Shown piece after piece: positions 42,264 to 53,008 of a stretch of 64,000 nucleotides of DNA. The notes under the pieces were generated by a model. It had not been told where the DNA came from. It searched no databases and was given only the letters and a program-made list of their open reading frames with translations. Numbering within the stretch: the first letter of the stretch is position 1; each line of letters starts with the position of its first letter. Origin of the DNA: Thuidium tamariscinum (lineage: Eukaryota > Streptophyta > Bryopsida > Hypnales > Thuidiaceae); NCBI GenBank assembly GCA_947034885.2, contig OX344751.2, positions 10,168,001-10,232,000 on the forward strand, written 5' to 3'. A program made the translations under genes and the position numbers.

Positions 42264-42672
42264 GTGGCACATTTCTTGGACGTTTCTCGAGGTGGTAAAA
42301 TTCAGTTCCAAGACTCCACAGGAGTTGAATCCATGCCAACCATCGATCATCTTTGGTACTCTTCAAATTTCATGTGGTGGTTTGAAAATGCACCAAGCAA
42401 TTATAGTGTACTCTTCCAATTTGGACTATATTGGAAGGTAGCCTCACATGTCCAAGCTGTGGCAAAGTATTCTTGTAATTCCTGGTAGCACAGATTCTTG
42501 TGAGAGGGCATTTTCTACTCAAAATTATATTGAGTCTAATTTACGTTCTAGTTTAGTATTGGAGACTTTGGAAGCAGAAATTCGAGTTGCAGTGGCAAGA
42601 ATTCCTATAGAAGCCATTGACTTTGAACAAGTTTGGGTGAAATGGTGTGGCATGAAAGGTCGCGGCTTGTAG
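42264..42672 (+). pseudogene. hAT transposase C-terminal relic, frameshifted
   Basis: The stretch ILVIPGSTDSCERAFSTQN followed by ESNLRSSLVLETLEAEIRV is the hAT dimerisation signature. It is preceded in another frame by FMWWFENAPSNYSVLFQFG, matching the region before it, so a frameshift lies near 42450. The remainder of the transposase is missing. It is not a copy of the transposase at 31813-35082, because the signature differs (SSSSCERNWSS there). A 39-base patch at 42324-42362 matches the RING-H2 gene. Confidence 0.7.
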
Positions 42673-44042
42673 GTTTGTTTTCTTTTGTACGCTATGGTAT
42701 ATAGTGACTCTTTTCATGTGCAACAAAAAATTCATATTGGTATTACAAATTTTTCAAAATTGATAATATTCAAACTCACCAAAAAAAATGTATGGAAAAT
42801 GAGGGACACCCAAAAATTGGACAAGGGTGTCCTTCTAACACCCAAAATTTTGACCACGGTGTCCCCTAGAAATTTGGCTAGGGTGTCAAATTTATGCCCT
42901 AACTGTGAGCTTGTAAGCCTCAAAGATGATGCACCTGTAATGTAGTTGTTTACACTATAGAAACCTTGTATAATAAGAGTGTATTTATATTATAGAGCCC
43001 TATATTGTAGGTATTTTTACTATAAACACCTTCTTAGGTGGAAGTATAACTACTTATATACATATTAGGAGTTCACATGCTCGTGTTCATGCTCATTTAC
43101 TAGCATTGTTGCACTATTTTATGTTCAAGTTTTCATGAATTAGAATCCCATCCACATCAAAAGAAAGTGAAATAAGTTAGAGTCAATCACTCCATCCATG
43201 AACTTCGCACTAATTTATGTTCAAATTTTTATAAGTTGCTTCAATTTTTTTTTCGTTGTTTAGGGGTTATAGATTGAAATTTGTAGACATAATAATTTTT
43301 GAATTGACATCTTCAAAATAAACATAATAAAGGACTAATGAGACCACATTGTTTTATTTTACACATGAAAACAGAAGTGTTCATAATGGATTTCTATATT
43401 GATATTTTTTTTCAAACATATTCTACGCATAGTCATACAATTTAAAGGTCAATTTTTTTAAGTAATAAATACGATTACACTACAATTTTTTCCAAATTCT
43501 AAAAATAAAATATTATATATAAGAAACTAAGATACTAGGAATCAAAAAAGCATATCTGTTTTTATCATAACAAATGTTTTATTCACAATTCTAAAACCTG
43601 AATATGGTATACAAACAGGTTGTGCAATCAGTAAATGAGAGGAGGTCCTAAAAGTGCTCAAGACCGAAGACCACCCACTTCTTCAAATGTAAGTTATTTA
43701 AACATGTTGTTTTCCTATACACTTCAGCAATGTGCAAACAATGTACATTTTAGGAGGTGGGCGATTTTAGGTCCCCATGCCATTTCAACTCTAAAAATTC
43801 ATAACTAATTTGACATAGTTCCACAAAGTTCCAAAGAACTTGGTTTACATGCTAATTGCACATATCTTTCAAGGACAATTGACCATTGAAGGATTAAAAG
43901 TAAATAATAGGTAGGTAAAACTTCTTGAGGTAGTTCTAAAAAATATTCTCTTTCAAGACAAGTGGAATTGATGTGTACCCCATTTGGTTTTGTATTTTTT
44001 AAAGCTTCGTAGAATTAGTTATGAAATTTTGAAGTTGGAATG
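42673..44042. other. non-coding sequence with a short GTGTCC repeat
   Basis: AT-rich. Near 42797-42890 a phrase of the type GGTGTCC...AAATTTTG recurs three times in alternating orientation (GGGACACCC, GGGTGTCC, CGGTGTCCCC). Otherwise nothing is recognised. Confidence 0.35.
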
Positions 44043-44396
44043 CCCCGGGGCCGTCCGATCGGACGGCCACAGTGATCGGACGGCCCCGAGGACGTCGAGG
44101 CGGACAACTCCGACGAGGTGAGGCGGACGGCCGCGATCGGACGGCCACTGCGATCGGACGGCCCCAAGGACGGCCCCAAGGACGGCCCCGAGGACGACGA
44201 GGTGGACGGCCCCGGTCGGACGGCCATTGCGATCGGACGGCCCTAACGAGGCGACGCGGACGGCCCCGATCGGACAGCCAGCGCGATCGGACGGCCCCGA
44301 CGAGGCGCGGCGGACGGATCGGACGGCCCCGACGAGGTTGCGAACGGGTCGGTCCGTCCGCAAGGTATAAGATAGGCGGACGGCCCGTCCGCAACC
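44043..44396. repeat. GC-rich GATCGGACGGCC island 4
   Basis: This is the longest and most regular of the four islands. Units GATCGGACGGCC alternate with CCAAGGACGGC and CCGACGAGGCG spacers, about 16-30 bp apart. It ends in GGCGGACGGCCCGTCCGCA, about 190 bases before the start codon of the kinase-like gene. A TATA box lies within the last units. Confidence 0.78.
44366..44370 (+). promoter_or_regulatory. candidate TATA box of the kinase-like gene
   Basis: GGTATAAGATAGGCGGACGG places TATAA inside GC island 4. A start near 44395-44400 would give a leader of about 190 bases before the ATG at 44588. The layout mirrors the RING-H2 gene promoter (40425-40430). Confidence 0.55.
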
Positions 44397-44587
44397 GCAT
44401 TCTTATCTTCCCCCTTGTGTTTCACAAGAGAGAGCGGAGAGCTTGGTGGTTAATCCTCCATTGGCTCCTTTCTAAGGGAAGTTAGGAGTGGGATTTAGGG
44501 CCAACTTGTTGCCCTTTTTTTGTATATCTTTTGTGCATTGTGCTTGAAATCAAGAGTTTTTAAACTCTTATCATTGATTTGATCACG

Positions 44588-46075
44588 ATGCCGAAAGGAA
44601 AGAAGGTAGCAAAGGCAAAACCGGTAGCGCTAGACATTGAGGACATGCCTTCGGATGATTGCAAGGCATATGTCATCCGTATCATAGTGCAGTTTTATGA
44701 GGAGGAGAGCACTGCATCCCTTGATACCAAGTACATCCGATACGAAGAGGAGTGCATTGAGAAGTTCAAATCGGATATGACGAAGAGGATGACGGATGCT
44801 CTCTTTGTTCCAGGATGGATTCATGAAACGGAGAAGAGAGGCTTCCAAAGGTTTCTGCAGAACAGGGTGCAAGATTCATTGTGGAATGCCAAAGTGGTAT
44901 TGACAAAGTACGGGAAGGAACATCGGGTGGATGATCCCACATTTGAAGAAGTCATTTTGAAGGCGGACTTGTTTGTACAACGATGTGCTCCGTTTACAAA
45001 GAATGCTAGGAAACGGAAGGGACAAGGATCATTGGGGTGGTGGAACACGGATGAAGGAGCTCTAGAATTGCAACGTGGGCGGCGGCATCTTGTGGCATTG
45101 CCCATTACCGCAAGGGTGATTCCACAAGACAGTACGGTCTTGAAGGGGGGCTATGCAACAATACAGAGGGTGCGAATTGAAGGATGTGCTGAGATACCTG
45201 CCTCTTGGGAGTTTGCAGCGAAGGTATCGCATCAACAACGCTTGAGGCCTCAACTCGCAAAGTTGGAACACCAGAACGAGTCAATGGCAGTGCGGATTCC
45301 ACATGACGGAGTTATACGATTCGCAGCAGTCCATGGAACAAACAATGAAGGGTACATGTATTGGTGGAATGGTGGAACGTTGAGGCAAATGTTGAACATG
45401 GATAGGGACTATCCAGATGACATTCACATTCGATTGGCTTATTCCAAGCCATCACCCGAAGAGGTGAATCGAGCATTCTTTCTAGCTCGATGGAGAAGGA
45501 AACGAACGGAGCTCGCATGGGCATTGGTGCACATTTTGCATGCGGTGCATCAAGCGGGGCATCTACACAACGATCTCTCGCCGGACAACATCATGTTTCA
45601 CTTTCCGGATGATGAGTCACGTGTATATATTGGGGTTTGCGATTGGGGCATGACTACCGTACATAGTGATCCACCCAAATCCTTGTACACTTTCACATCT
45701 GAAAGTGAGAAGAAAGAAGCTTTGCAAAGAAGATGGTGGGTGGATCCGTCTATTGTGTATGTGCATAAGAAAGATGCAGATGTGGAAACGATTCCACATT
45801 TATCACGTAAATCAGAAGAGTTTGCGGTTGGTAAACTAGCTCAACAGATCAACAAGCAATGCATGTCCAAGGAGTACGCGGCGCTCCATCGTGATAACAG
45901 AGGACATACGAAGTGGAGCCACCATGAGTTAGGACTTGTGTTTCATAATTATTTGGAACTTCTGTGTTCTACAGATGTAGAGAGGGCAGTAAGTTTGACT
46001 AAAATCGTCCAACGATTTACTGGCCCAGGTTACAATTGGCCTATCCCAGATGAACATTTCCGCCATTCATATTAG
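44588..46075 (+). CDS. atypical protein-kinase-like protein, single exon
   Basis: The frame encodes 495 residues from the ATG at 44588 (MPKGKKVAKAK); the frame is open nine bases earlier from a TTG. The N-terminal 170 residues are charged and unassigned. The kinase fold follows: a glycine loop variant LKGGYATIQRV near 185-195, a lysine in FAAKVS near 211, the catalytic loop as HLHNDLSPDNIM near 323-334 (HND in place of HRD, with Asp and Asn kept), and the metal-binding motif as CDWGM near 350 (DWG in place of DFG). Key catalytic residues are present, so phosphotransfer is possible, but the glycine loop is weak. No signal peptide or membrane segment is visible. The intronless form and the island upstream match the RING-H2 gene. 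Confidence 0.78.
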   Translation: MPKGKKVAKAKPVALDIEDMPSDDCKAYVIRIIVQFYEEESTASLDTKYIRYEEECIEKFKSDMTKRMTDALFVPGWIHETEKRGFQRFLQNRVQDSLWNAKVVLTKYGKEHRVDDPTFEEVILKADLFVQRCAPFTKNARKRKGQGSLGWWNTDEGALELQRGRRHLVALPITARVIPQDSTVLKGGYATIQRVRIEGCAEIPASWEFAAKVSHQQRLRPQLAKLEHQNESMAVRIPHDGVIRFAAVHGTNNEGYMYWWNGGTLRQMLNMDRDYPDDIHIRLAYSKPSPEEVNRAFFLARWRRKRTELAWALVHILHAVHQAGHLHNDLSPDNIMFHFPDDESRVYIGVCDWGMTTVHSDPPKSLYTFTSESEKKEALQRRWWVDPSIVYVHKKDADVETIPHLSRKSEEFAVGKLAQQINKQCMSKEYAALHRDNRGHTKWSHHELGLVFHNYLELLCSTDVERAVSLTKIVQRFTGPGYNWPIPDEHFRHSY

Positions 46076-46570
46076 TATTTTAGTGTTTTACGTAGAAGTA
46101 CATAAGTATTGAATAGATGTACCGGCAAGGAAATATATCCCTATGTACTTCAAGTCCTCAACTATATCTTAAAAAGATGTGTGCATCACAAATTTTCCCA
46201 AATATATGTGCAATTCACTTCTATCTCACATTTGTTTTTGCATGTTTTGGTCTTTTGGAACCTGTCATGATGAGTTGACCCTTGAAGCCTTGAAGTATTG
46301 GTTCTTTAGATTTTGATCTACTTGGAAAGTTTTGAATAATTCCATTTTGATTTGTAAGATGAACATTAGGCCCTATGGGACTTACTAATTTTTCTGGAAT
46401 TTTGTGTACATCTCCCAATTGGTGCACTAGAAGATCTTAGGGTTACATGTGTCACTTCTAGTTTAAAATTTTTAAGTATGACCCATGGTTACATCCATAT
46501 CGATAACTCTATTGCTATGTCAATTAGATTTTTAAAATGAAATTGTACATTAATTGGGAAATCCTTCTTA
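46076..46570. other. 3' flank of the kinase-like gene
   Basis: AT-rich, without a supported ORF. It probably holds the 3' untranslated region of the gene before it. Confidence 0.4.
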
Positions 46571-47446
46571 CCCCTAAAGGACCAAGGCCTTCTTTTTGTC
46601 AATAAACTCTCGAAATTGCCAATTCTGTTGCATTCATCGAAGAAAAAATAAAATAAAAAAATTTAAGGATCTAACCGTAGGATCTTGTACTTAACTTGAT
46701 TGAGATTAAGTGGTAAAAATTTCATGAAGTTTGACCGTACAGATTGGAAGATATGAGCATTCACAGTGGGAAATACAAGTTTTTTGAACTGCGGTTTGCA
46801 ATTTCAGATGACTTTGACTGGAATTTGTATTAAAAAATCGCATTGAAGACTTTGAATCTATAATTTTTTGTGTCAAGAAATTGAGTTGAGAGTCTAGGAA
46901 AAAAATTTCACACAAAAACACTTGATTTTCATTCTTTTGCAATTGTTAAGTAGATGTAGGTCCAAGATTGAAAGAAAAAACGAATGGTTAATAACTCTAA
47001 GATGGGATCTAAATACAATAATCCCAATGGTGAGATTGTTTTAGAAAGTAAACCTTACCCTGTCCAACAATTTGTTTTGAAAAATAGTGAAAACTGCATT
47101 TTTAAATGAATCATGTATTCCTATAAGTTATTTTTTCAAGAAATTGTTTAGATTGACCGAAAAACAAGATTGTCCATAACTTTCTCATTGTAAGTCCAAA
47201 AAGAGTGAATCAAAGCTTCACATGTAAGCAATATTATATTATTTTAGAAAAATTAAATTAAAAAATTAAATTCTGACTTTTTGCAAAAAATAAAATTCTG
47301 CCCGGCGAATGAAAATTTGGGCTTTTTGTGGTATAACGTTTTCTCCCGGTCACCAATTGAAATAAAATTTACATTCCCATGAAGCTAATCAGTTTTACTA
47401 TCTTATGAGAAATTTTCAAAAAGATTCATTAGAAATTGAGGTCAAA
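46571..47446. mobile_element. T4-family element, copy T5, inverted and truncated
   Basis: It begins CCCCTAAAGGACCAAGGCC, preceded by CTTA (a decayed TTAA). It then follows the reverse complement of T4, including ACCGTACAGATTGGAAGATA and TCACCAATTGAAATAAAATT. Similarity stops near 47446, about 60 bases before the other terminus, so that end is lost. Its orientation is opposite to T4. Confidence 0.75.
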
Positions 47447-48904
47447 CAATTATTTAAATAATTTTAATCTTCATAATAATAACATAATAGTTTTTAAAAT
47501 AAATAAATAAACCTCATATGGTTAAATTTTAAAAAAAATTATTGTGTTTAACAATTTGAATAAATTTAATTGTTTACTTGCTAAAAGTTACCATTACAAA
47601 TAGTTCATATTTTTCTACTTCATTGTTGGGAACTTGGGAGTTGGAATGTAAAAGGAATTTCCTATAGACCAAAGAACGCAACATTTGGATACTATATTAT
47701 ATTTTTATGTTTCAAAATAGTTTTATTAAAATATGCTAGTCTACTTTTCAAGCTACTATTTCATATCTTATTGACTTTTCAAAGAATTTGAGCTCCTTCA
47801 AACAATTTTCAAAAAATTGTAGGAACTAGGAAGAGTGAAGTTGAATTTGGCATTTGATTGAAGTCATTTTATATTTTCGCATAAATCAATTCTGTAAATT
47901 AGTAGCACATCGAATCCTCCATCTTCCTTTCAAACATCTAAAACCTCTTTCTATAGCCATTCTAGTGCTGGTCTGCTAGATAGTATGAAATTTCAATGAA
48001 TTTTTTTCCTTGATAGTCCATCTTATACATCTTTGAATGGTCTAATTAAATTTGCACCACCTCCCACTAATTTGGAAGGTAAAAAATTTGTAGAAAAACA
48101 ATGTTTTTATTTTGGAAGTAAAATAAATTGGAAGAAAATAGAGAAACACAAACAAAAATTTTGTTGTTTATTTTTCTATAAAGATTAGAGGTAGAGAAAA
48201 GATAAGCACGCGTATTTTTAAGTTTTTAAAATTTTTTTAATTGATTTCATTGAGCATTGAGAGAATCTAAGAGAACATGAATTAGAAATTGCGCCCTAGA
48301 ATCCAGCCCAAGGGGTTTATATTAACTAGGGCCGGATGGGAAAATTAGGGCCGGATAGAAGGCCGGATTGAAGGCAAATCCGGCCGACTTTCCATTCGGC
48401 CCCAGGCCCAATATAAACCGGCCCTTAATACCTTGTGCTGTTAGAGGTTGAATATTTTGCATTTCTTTATAAGTCAATAAAAAACAGAATTTACACCAAT
48501 CAAGAAGAATTTCGAACCGTGACAAACTGACAATCGAAATAGTATTTTGGTGAGGTATTGAAAGTTTATATTCAACATTTATTTAAAAATAATCGGAATT
48601 TTTTCTTTACTTCGATTGGATGTGTACTGTCTTTTTTTTGTGCTTTACATTATCTTCTAATTCTTCTTTGATACTAACTTCAAAACAATCGTAATGTTAA
48701 TATTTTATAACACATTTGGGTTTTGTCCTAACCCATTGGGGTTATAGGGGTTCAAAATGTATCGGCCTTTTGAACTTGTTCATTATTTGTTAAAAGAAAA
48801 CAATGTGAAGATCTACTAAAGTACTAATTCTACAGTCTCAGGAGTCCTATATATTCAAGGACTTTGGAAGGTTTGGGATATTGAAGTGTTCAAGAAGTAC
48901 ACTT
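47447..48904. other. non-coding AT-rich sequence with one foldback
   Basis: No gene is seen. At 48308-48428 an imperfect inverted repeat of about 35 bp arms (GGTTTATATT, then AGGGCCGGATGG on the left; the same read inward from the right) brackets GC-richer GGGCCGGAT repeats, and could fold into a hairpin. Its right terminus reads inward TTAAGGGCCGG. Confidence 0.45.
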
Positions 48905-49863
48905 CAACTAAATTAGTGGCAACAAATTCTCAATTCACATGCTATACAAAATGGATTGTACAACTAGATAGGTAAGAGAAAAAAAAACATAAGGAAACTA
49001 CACCCAATTAGGACTTCTTCCTAAATCCAAAAACTATAAATTCTTGCTTGCCTAAAATGTATTGTCTCTATTCATGCCTCTATTCATGGCAACCTAGGAT
49101 AGCTTTTGGATACACCTATTTTTAGCTCTTTCAAAGTTCAGAGTTTATGCCTATAGAGTCCAAAAAATGCATAACTTGAAGAAAATCTAAAATACTCTTT
49201 GGACTTCCAAGAAGATCCAACCCCAAAAAATAAGGCAATTCAATAATAGGGACAACGCAAGTTACCTTACACATCTCAGCAAATCAGTTCCTTGTAATCA
49301 TATGATGGTGGAAGTACAAATTCACACATTCCAATCAGACCACCACAATGCCAAGATCTCTGACTTGCACAACATAACAAGGGTATGGCCAAGTGAACTA
49401 GACTCACCTTAAAAAGAGTCCAACCATTACATTTTGTCCTCCAATTTGCATGCCTTTCAATCTTCGCCTTGCACTCGCACCTTCAGAAACGACATCCCTA
49501 GAACCGAATTAAACCCAAGTGATGGGAATGTTTTGAGAAGCAAAACATCAAAGGTTGACAGTAGAATTAGATTGTTTCGAAAACATGAGACACAGGGAAT
49601 CACAAAATCACAAAGTCATTCTACTCCATGCTAATGGACAAGTCTCCCTAATGATCAATATTATTCTAGTGATATTCCTGGCATATAATCGATCGTGATG
49701 ATCGTGTAGAGGTCTCGTATCATGGGAATATCCCTGCAATTGTTGCGACTATAGAGAGATCTCAGATTCTCTTCAGGATGCTTTCTCAAAGCTCCGGAAA
49801 ACAATCTACTTTGCCGAAAATCATGTCAAAAGGAAACACGGAGCATAGTTCGGAGGGTTTCCT
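48905..49863 (+). repeat. third, shorter copy of the inverted-duplication repeat
   Basis: It matches 13920-15310 of the left arm in direct orientation (TCACATGCTATAxAAAATGG, TTCTTGCTTGCCTAAAATG, ATATTATTCTAGTGATATTC). An internal deletion of about 0.5 kb falls near 49525. It ends against the NTF2-like relic. It is non-coding. Confidence 0.7.
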
Positions 49864-50760
49864 CTACCAAATATTCCATGTCACACGAGCAGCCTCGGGA
49901 TCACCGGCAATGATGTCATCCACGATGAACTTCGGTTTGGCGCCCACGGAGTCCACGAACTTCTGAAACAACTCAAGAATCGCCTGAAAATCAAACATGC
50001 GCACTGTCACCAAATTGAATGTCACAGACAGATGGATGGGGCTGGCCGGAGTTCAGGACTTATGCTCAAAGAAAGGAGGTCATTTTAGGCAACCCAGGTG
50101 GAGATCCCTACAATGGAGCTCACGGTTTGGGACGGTATTCAGGCTCAAAGTCGTGCAAGGCCGGATTTGATAACAGATACCCTTACAAGCCCTTTTAAGA
50201 AAGACTTGTGGGGAAGGTTTCAACAAGTCTAAATTGCACACTGTCTGACATCGTCGGAAAGAGAAGCATGCAACTCCCAAAATTCTCCTTGCGGTACTCA
50301 CCACATTCACTGCTAATTAAAATACATGAGACAGGCCTAATTTCGGGATGGGCATGATAACTACACTTTATTGAAAGGTTTTGGAGGAAGAGTCTCTACC
50401 ATGTTTTGGTTCCTTTTTGGTCATTGGACTTGGTGGGTAACTTTGGCTGTTTGTGGAACAAAGAAGAAATGCTTCAATAAATTATAAAGTAGGGTTCGTC
50501 AACTCCAATTATACCTGCCAATTTTTTTTCTGACGTTGGAGAAGTGTGAAGCTGCGCTTGGACATGGAGCAAGACGGTTGTTCAAACGATGGGCACGAAC
50601 CATCTTGCAGGTCAATCCTTTTAGTTTCCTCCGCTGGTTGCGGAGACTGGCTTTGAAATTTGTAATGCCAGAGTGAGGTCAGCGCACACCCGTCATGCAA
50701 GTGATCGTGGTCTGCATCAGCACATTCTCAATCTAGAGTCTGCGCTGCAGGACAAGCATG
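49864..50760 (-). pseudogene. relic of an NTF2/SnoaL-like protein gene
   Basis: A putative exon at 49983-49864 (minus strand) starts after a good acceptor (TTTGATTTTCAG). It encodes AILELFQKFVDSVGAKPKF followed by IVDDIIAGDPEAARVTWNIW, matching the middle of plant NTF2/SnoaL-like proteins, where a [VI]VDDI-x-GD-x-VTW block is usual. It then hits TAG at the border of the repeat at 48905-49863, so the downstream part is lost. An exon-like segment at 50511-50715 ends KKNWQ with a GTATAA donor and could be an N-terminal (transit-peptide) exon, but this is inference. The intervening DNA has no clear middle exon. Confidence 0.45.
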
Positions 50761-51140
50761 AATTTTCAAACTGTGTTCCATGAGGTTAGGCGGTGAGGGT
50801 GTTGGTCGTTTCGATTGCAAGCTTCAGTTTTTCTTCGCTAAATTGAAAGTCCCATTGAGGAAAACCCCATGTCCATTTCTTGATTAGCAACTATTTTTAT
50901 GTCCTCCATTCAAACGACTGCAGGGTTTATGTCAAGCTAGGACCACAGGATGCAGCAAGCAAGGGTCTTCCATTAGACAGTTCAATAAAGTTACAGTGTT
51001 GATTATTCCACGATTCTCCCATTGAACAATCCCCAATCCTCCCCAAAGGCTTGAGGATCTAATTTTGCTAAAGTATCATTTGAGGACTAACCTTCAAAAT
51101 TTTTGATTGAAAGATATCGCCAATGAGAATCTGAGTTTTA
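50761..51140. other. non-coding gap
   Basis: No gene or repeat is recognised. It may have been upstream sequence of the NTF2-like relic. Confidence 0.3.
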
Positions 51141-52790
51141 TAGCCAAGAACTTTGAATGATTTTGGGATTTGGAATAGGAACCTATGGGACCACCATGGG
51201 GAAACAATTTCCTTTTATGTTAAACAGCATCAGTGTTTATTAGGTTTATTGAAACCAGCTGGATCAGATTGATAGGTTCATTAAAAAATGAAGCAAGTTG
51301 AACTGCTGTACGAATGTGAGTCCTCACATACACTGTCTCTCGTTGCACCTGTGCTCCATCACTGATTGTTCTAAGGGCACGTTCATACTGGGATCCAGGA
51401 CCAAGAAACCTTAGAAATCAAGCAATCCTATTGATTGTGTGGTTTGGGGGACCTCCTAGCCTAAATCCAGCCTAAGTTTACCCTGTAATGATGTAATTGC
51501 CTAAAAGTACAATGGATGTAAGAGAAAAGTGCAAATGTAAGTGAAAAGTGCAAATGTATGAGAAAAGTACAATGTTCATTCTTTGAATTTCGTGTGAAAA
51601 GGGAGGTCTTGCATAGTAATTTGACCTCCATTGAGATTTTTTGGAATTTTTAAGAAATTGATTCACATTGTACCAAAAAATGATGAATTCCATAGTGACT
51701 AACTTGACATTTAAGAATTATTTAAATGGCAAGCCCATGCTCACAAATTGATTTGCATTCCATGTACCCAAGACAAATTGTATTAACCTTGGAATGCTAG
51801 AGGAACACAAATGTGGCTTATGGAGGATTGGAAAAAAGCTTCTTCTGAGATGTAAAACGAGATATTTTCATCTAAGTTTCATTTGTTGGTAAAAACACAC
51901 TCCTTGTTATAATACACACAAGAAGGGCCTTACGGGTGTATCCAAGAATTTTCTAAGAATAAAAGATTGTCTACCACATCATAAATACATAGCCCAAGTT
52001 CCAGTGTATATTAGCAACTCCTACTTCTATGCTTAAAATCATTTGAAAGACACTAAGCATAACTAGCATGACAATAAGCATACAAGTCCCTAATATAAAA
52101 TGTGGAACTAAATTAAATTTAAGTTAAGACAAGTCTTAATTGAATCACCTAATGTGTCAAAGCTTTAATTAATAAACTAAAGCCAAGTACCCTAGTCCAT
52201 TTAAAATTATAATGTCAAAATTTGAGAATTCAAATATTAGTATCAATTCAAGTTGGTACCAAAGGTATGGGATATTCCACATCATTCTCAACAACCAATC
52301 ATATACATCTCTCTCTAATATATACAAATGTCTATGTTGTTAAATTATTTTCTAATCATCAACCAAACCATATTCTTTCTAATGATCTACAGCCTATATA
52401 ACCTCCAGCCAATCCATTTTCAATGGTACAAAGTTTTGAACTATACATTTACATTGATAATCAAAATTGACTCAATACCAACATCTACATTTTGATCAAA
52501 AAGTCTTAGTTTTCTTAAAAATTGATCACTAACACAAAATTTATACAATTAAAATATGAAAATTTGTAAGAATTTATTGTTGGTTCTTAGTACAAGCTAG
52601 AGATAGTACTTTAATCTATAAACATTAACAGGGACATTTAGTGTCCGATAGATGGTATAGTATCTTTTTATGTGAGATAAAAGTACAATTCATTAGAGGA
52701 GATTTGAGGCCTCTTAAAGATTGCAGGGTTTTAGACTGTGGTAGTGTTGTAGGAATTGTTGGAAATAGATTACAAGGTGGATTGTATAAT
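51141..52790 (+). repeat. second duplicated block, copy 2
   Basis: It is the direct counterpart of 19827-22720, lacking T4 and the 22246-22576 MITE. It serves as the reference for both unoccupied sites: 51280-51283 (single TTAA) and about 52628. No gene is recognised. Confidence 0.8.
51280..51283. other. empty TTAA target site corresponding to T4
   Basis: GGTTCATTAAAAAATGAAG carries one TTAA. The paralogous position around T4 carries two, one at each edge of the element. Flanks match for more than 100 bases on both sides. Confidence 0.88.
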
Positions 52791-52897
52791 GAGTTCAATA
52801 GCTTTTTGTGTGAAATTAAGTTTTTTGAAAGTGCACTTCAGTAGTGTGCCAATACTCTTTATAGTTGTTCATGTTCACCTCATAGCATCTCCACCCT

Positions 52898-53008
52898 CAG
52901 TACAAAAAAATGAGTGTCTACAATGACTACAAGATGACTGCAAAATGACTACTATAGTCATTTTGCAGTCATCTTGTAGTCATTGTAGACACCCATTTTT
53001 TTGTAGTG
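52898..53008. mobile_element. CACTA-type foldback MITE
   Basis: The 111 bp element is almost entirely a hairpin. The right arm read inward starts CACTACAAAAAAATGGGTGT and the left arm starts CAGTACAAAAAAATGAGTGT. Both continue through CTACAATGACTACAAGATGA to a centre at about 52953. CACTACAA termini are those of CACTA (En/Spm) elements. The near-perfect stem could yield double-stranded RNA if transcribed. Confidence 0.75.

Noticed and set aside
43640-43780. GGTCCTAAAA / TTTTAGGTCC possible inverted ends
   Set aside because: The match is short and imperfect, without a flanking duplication or second copy in the window.
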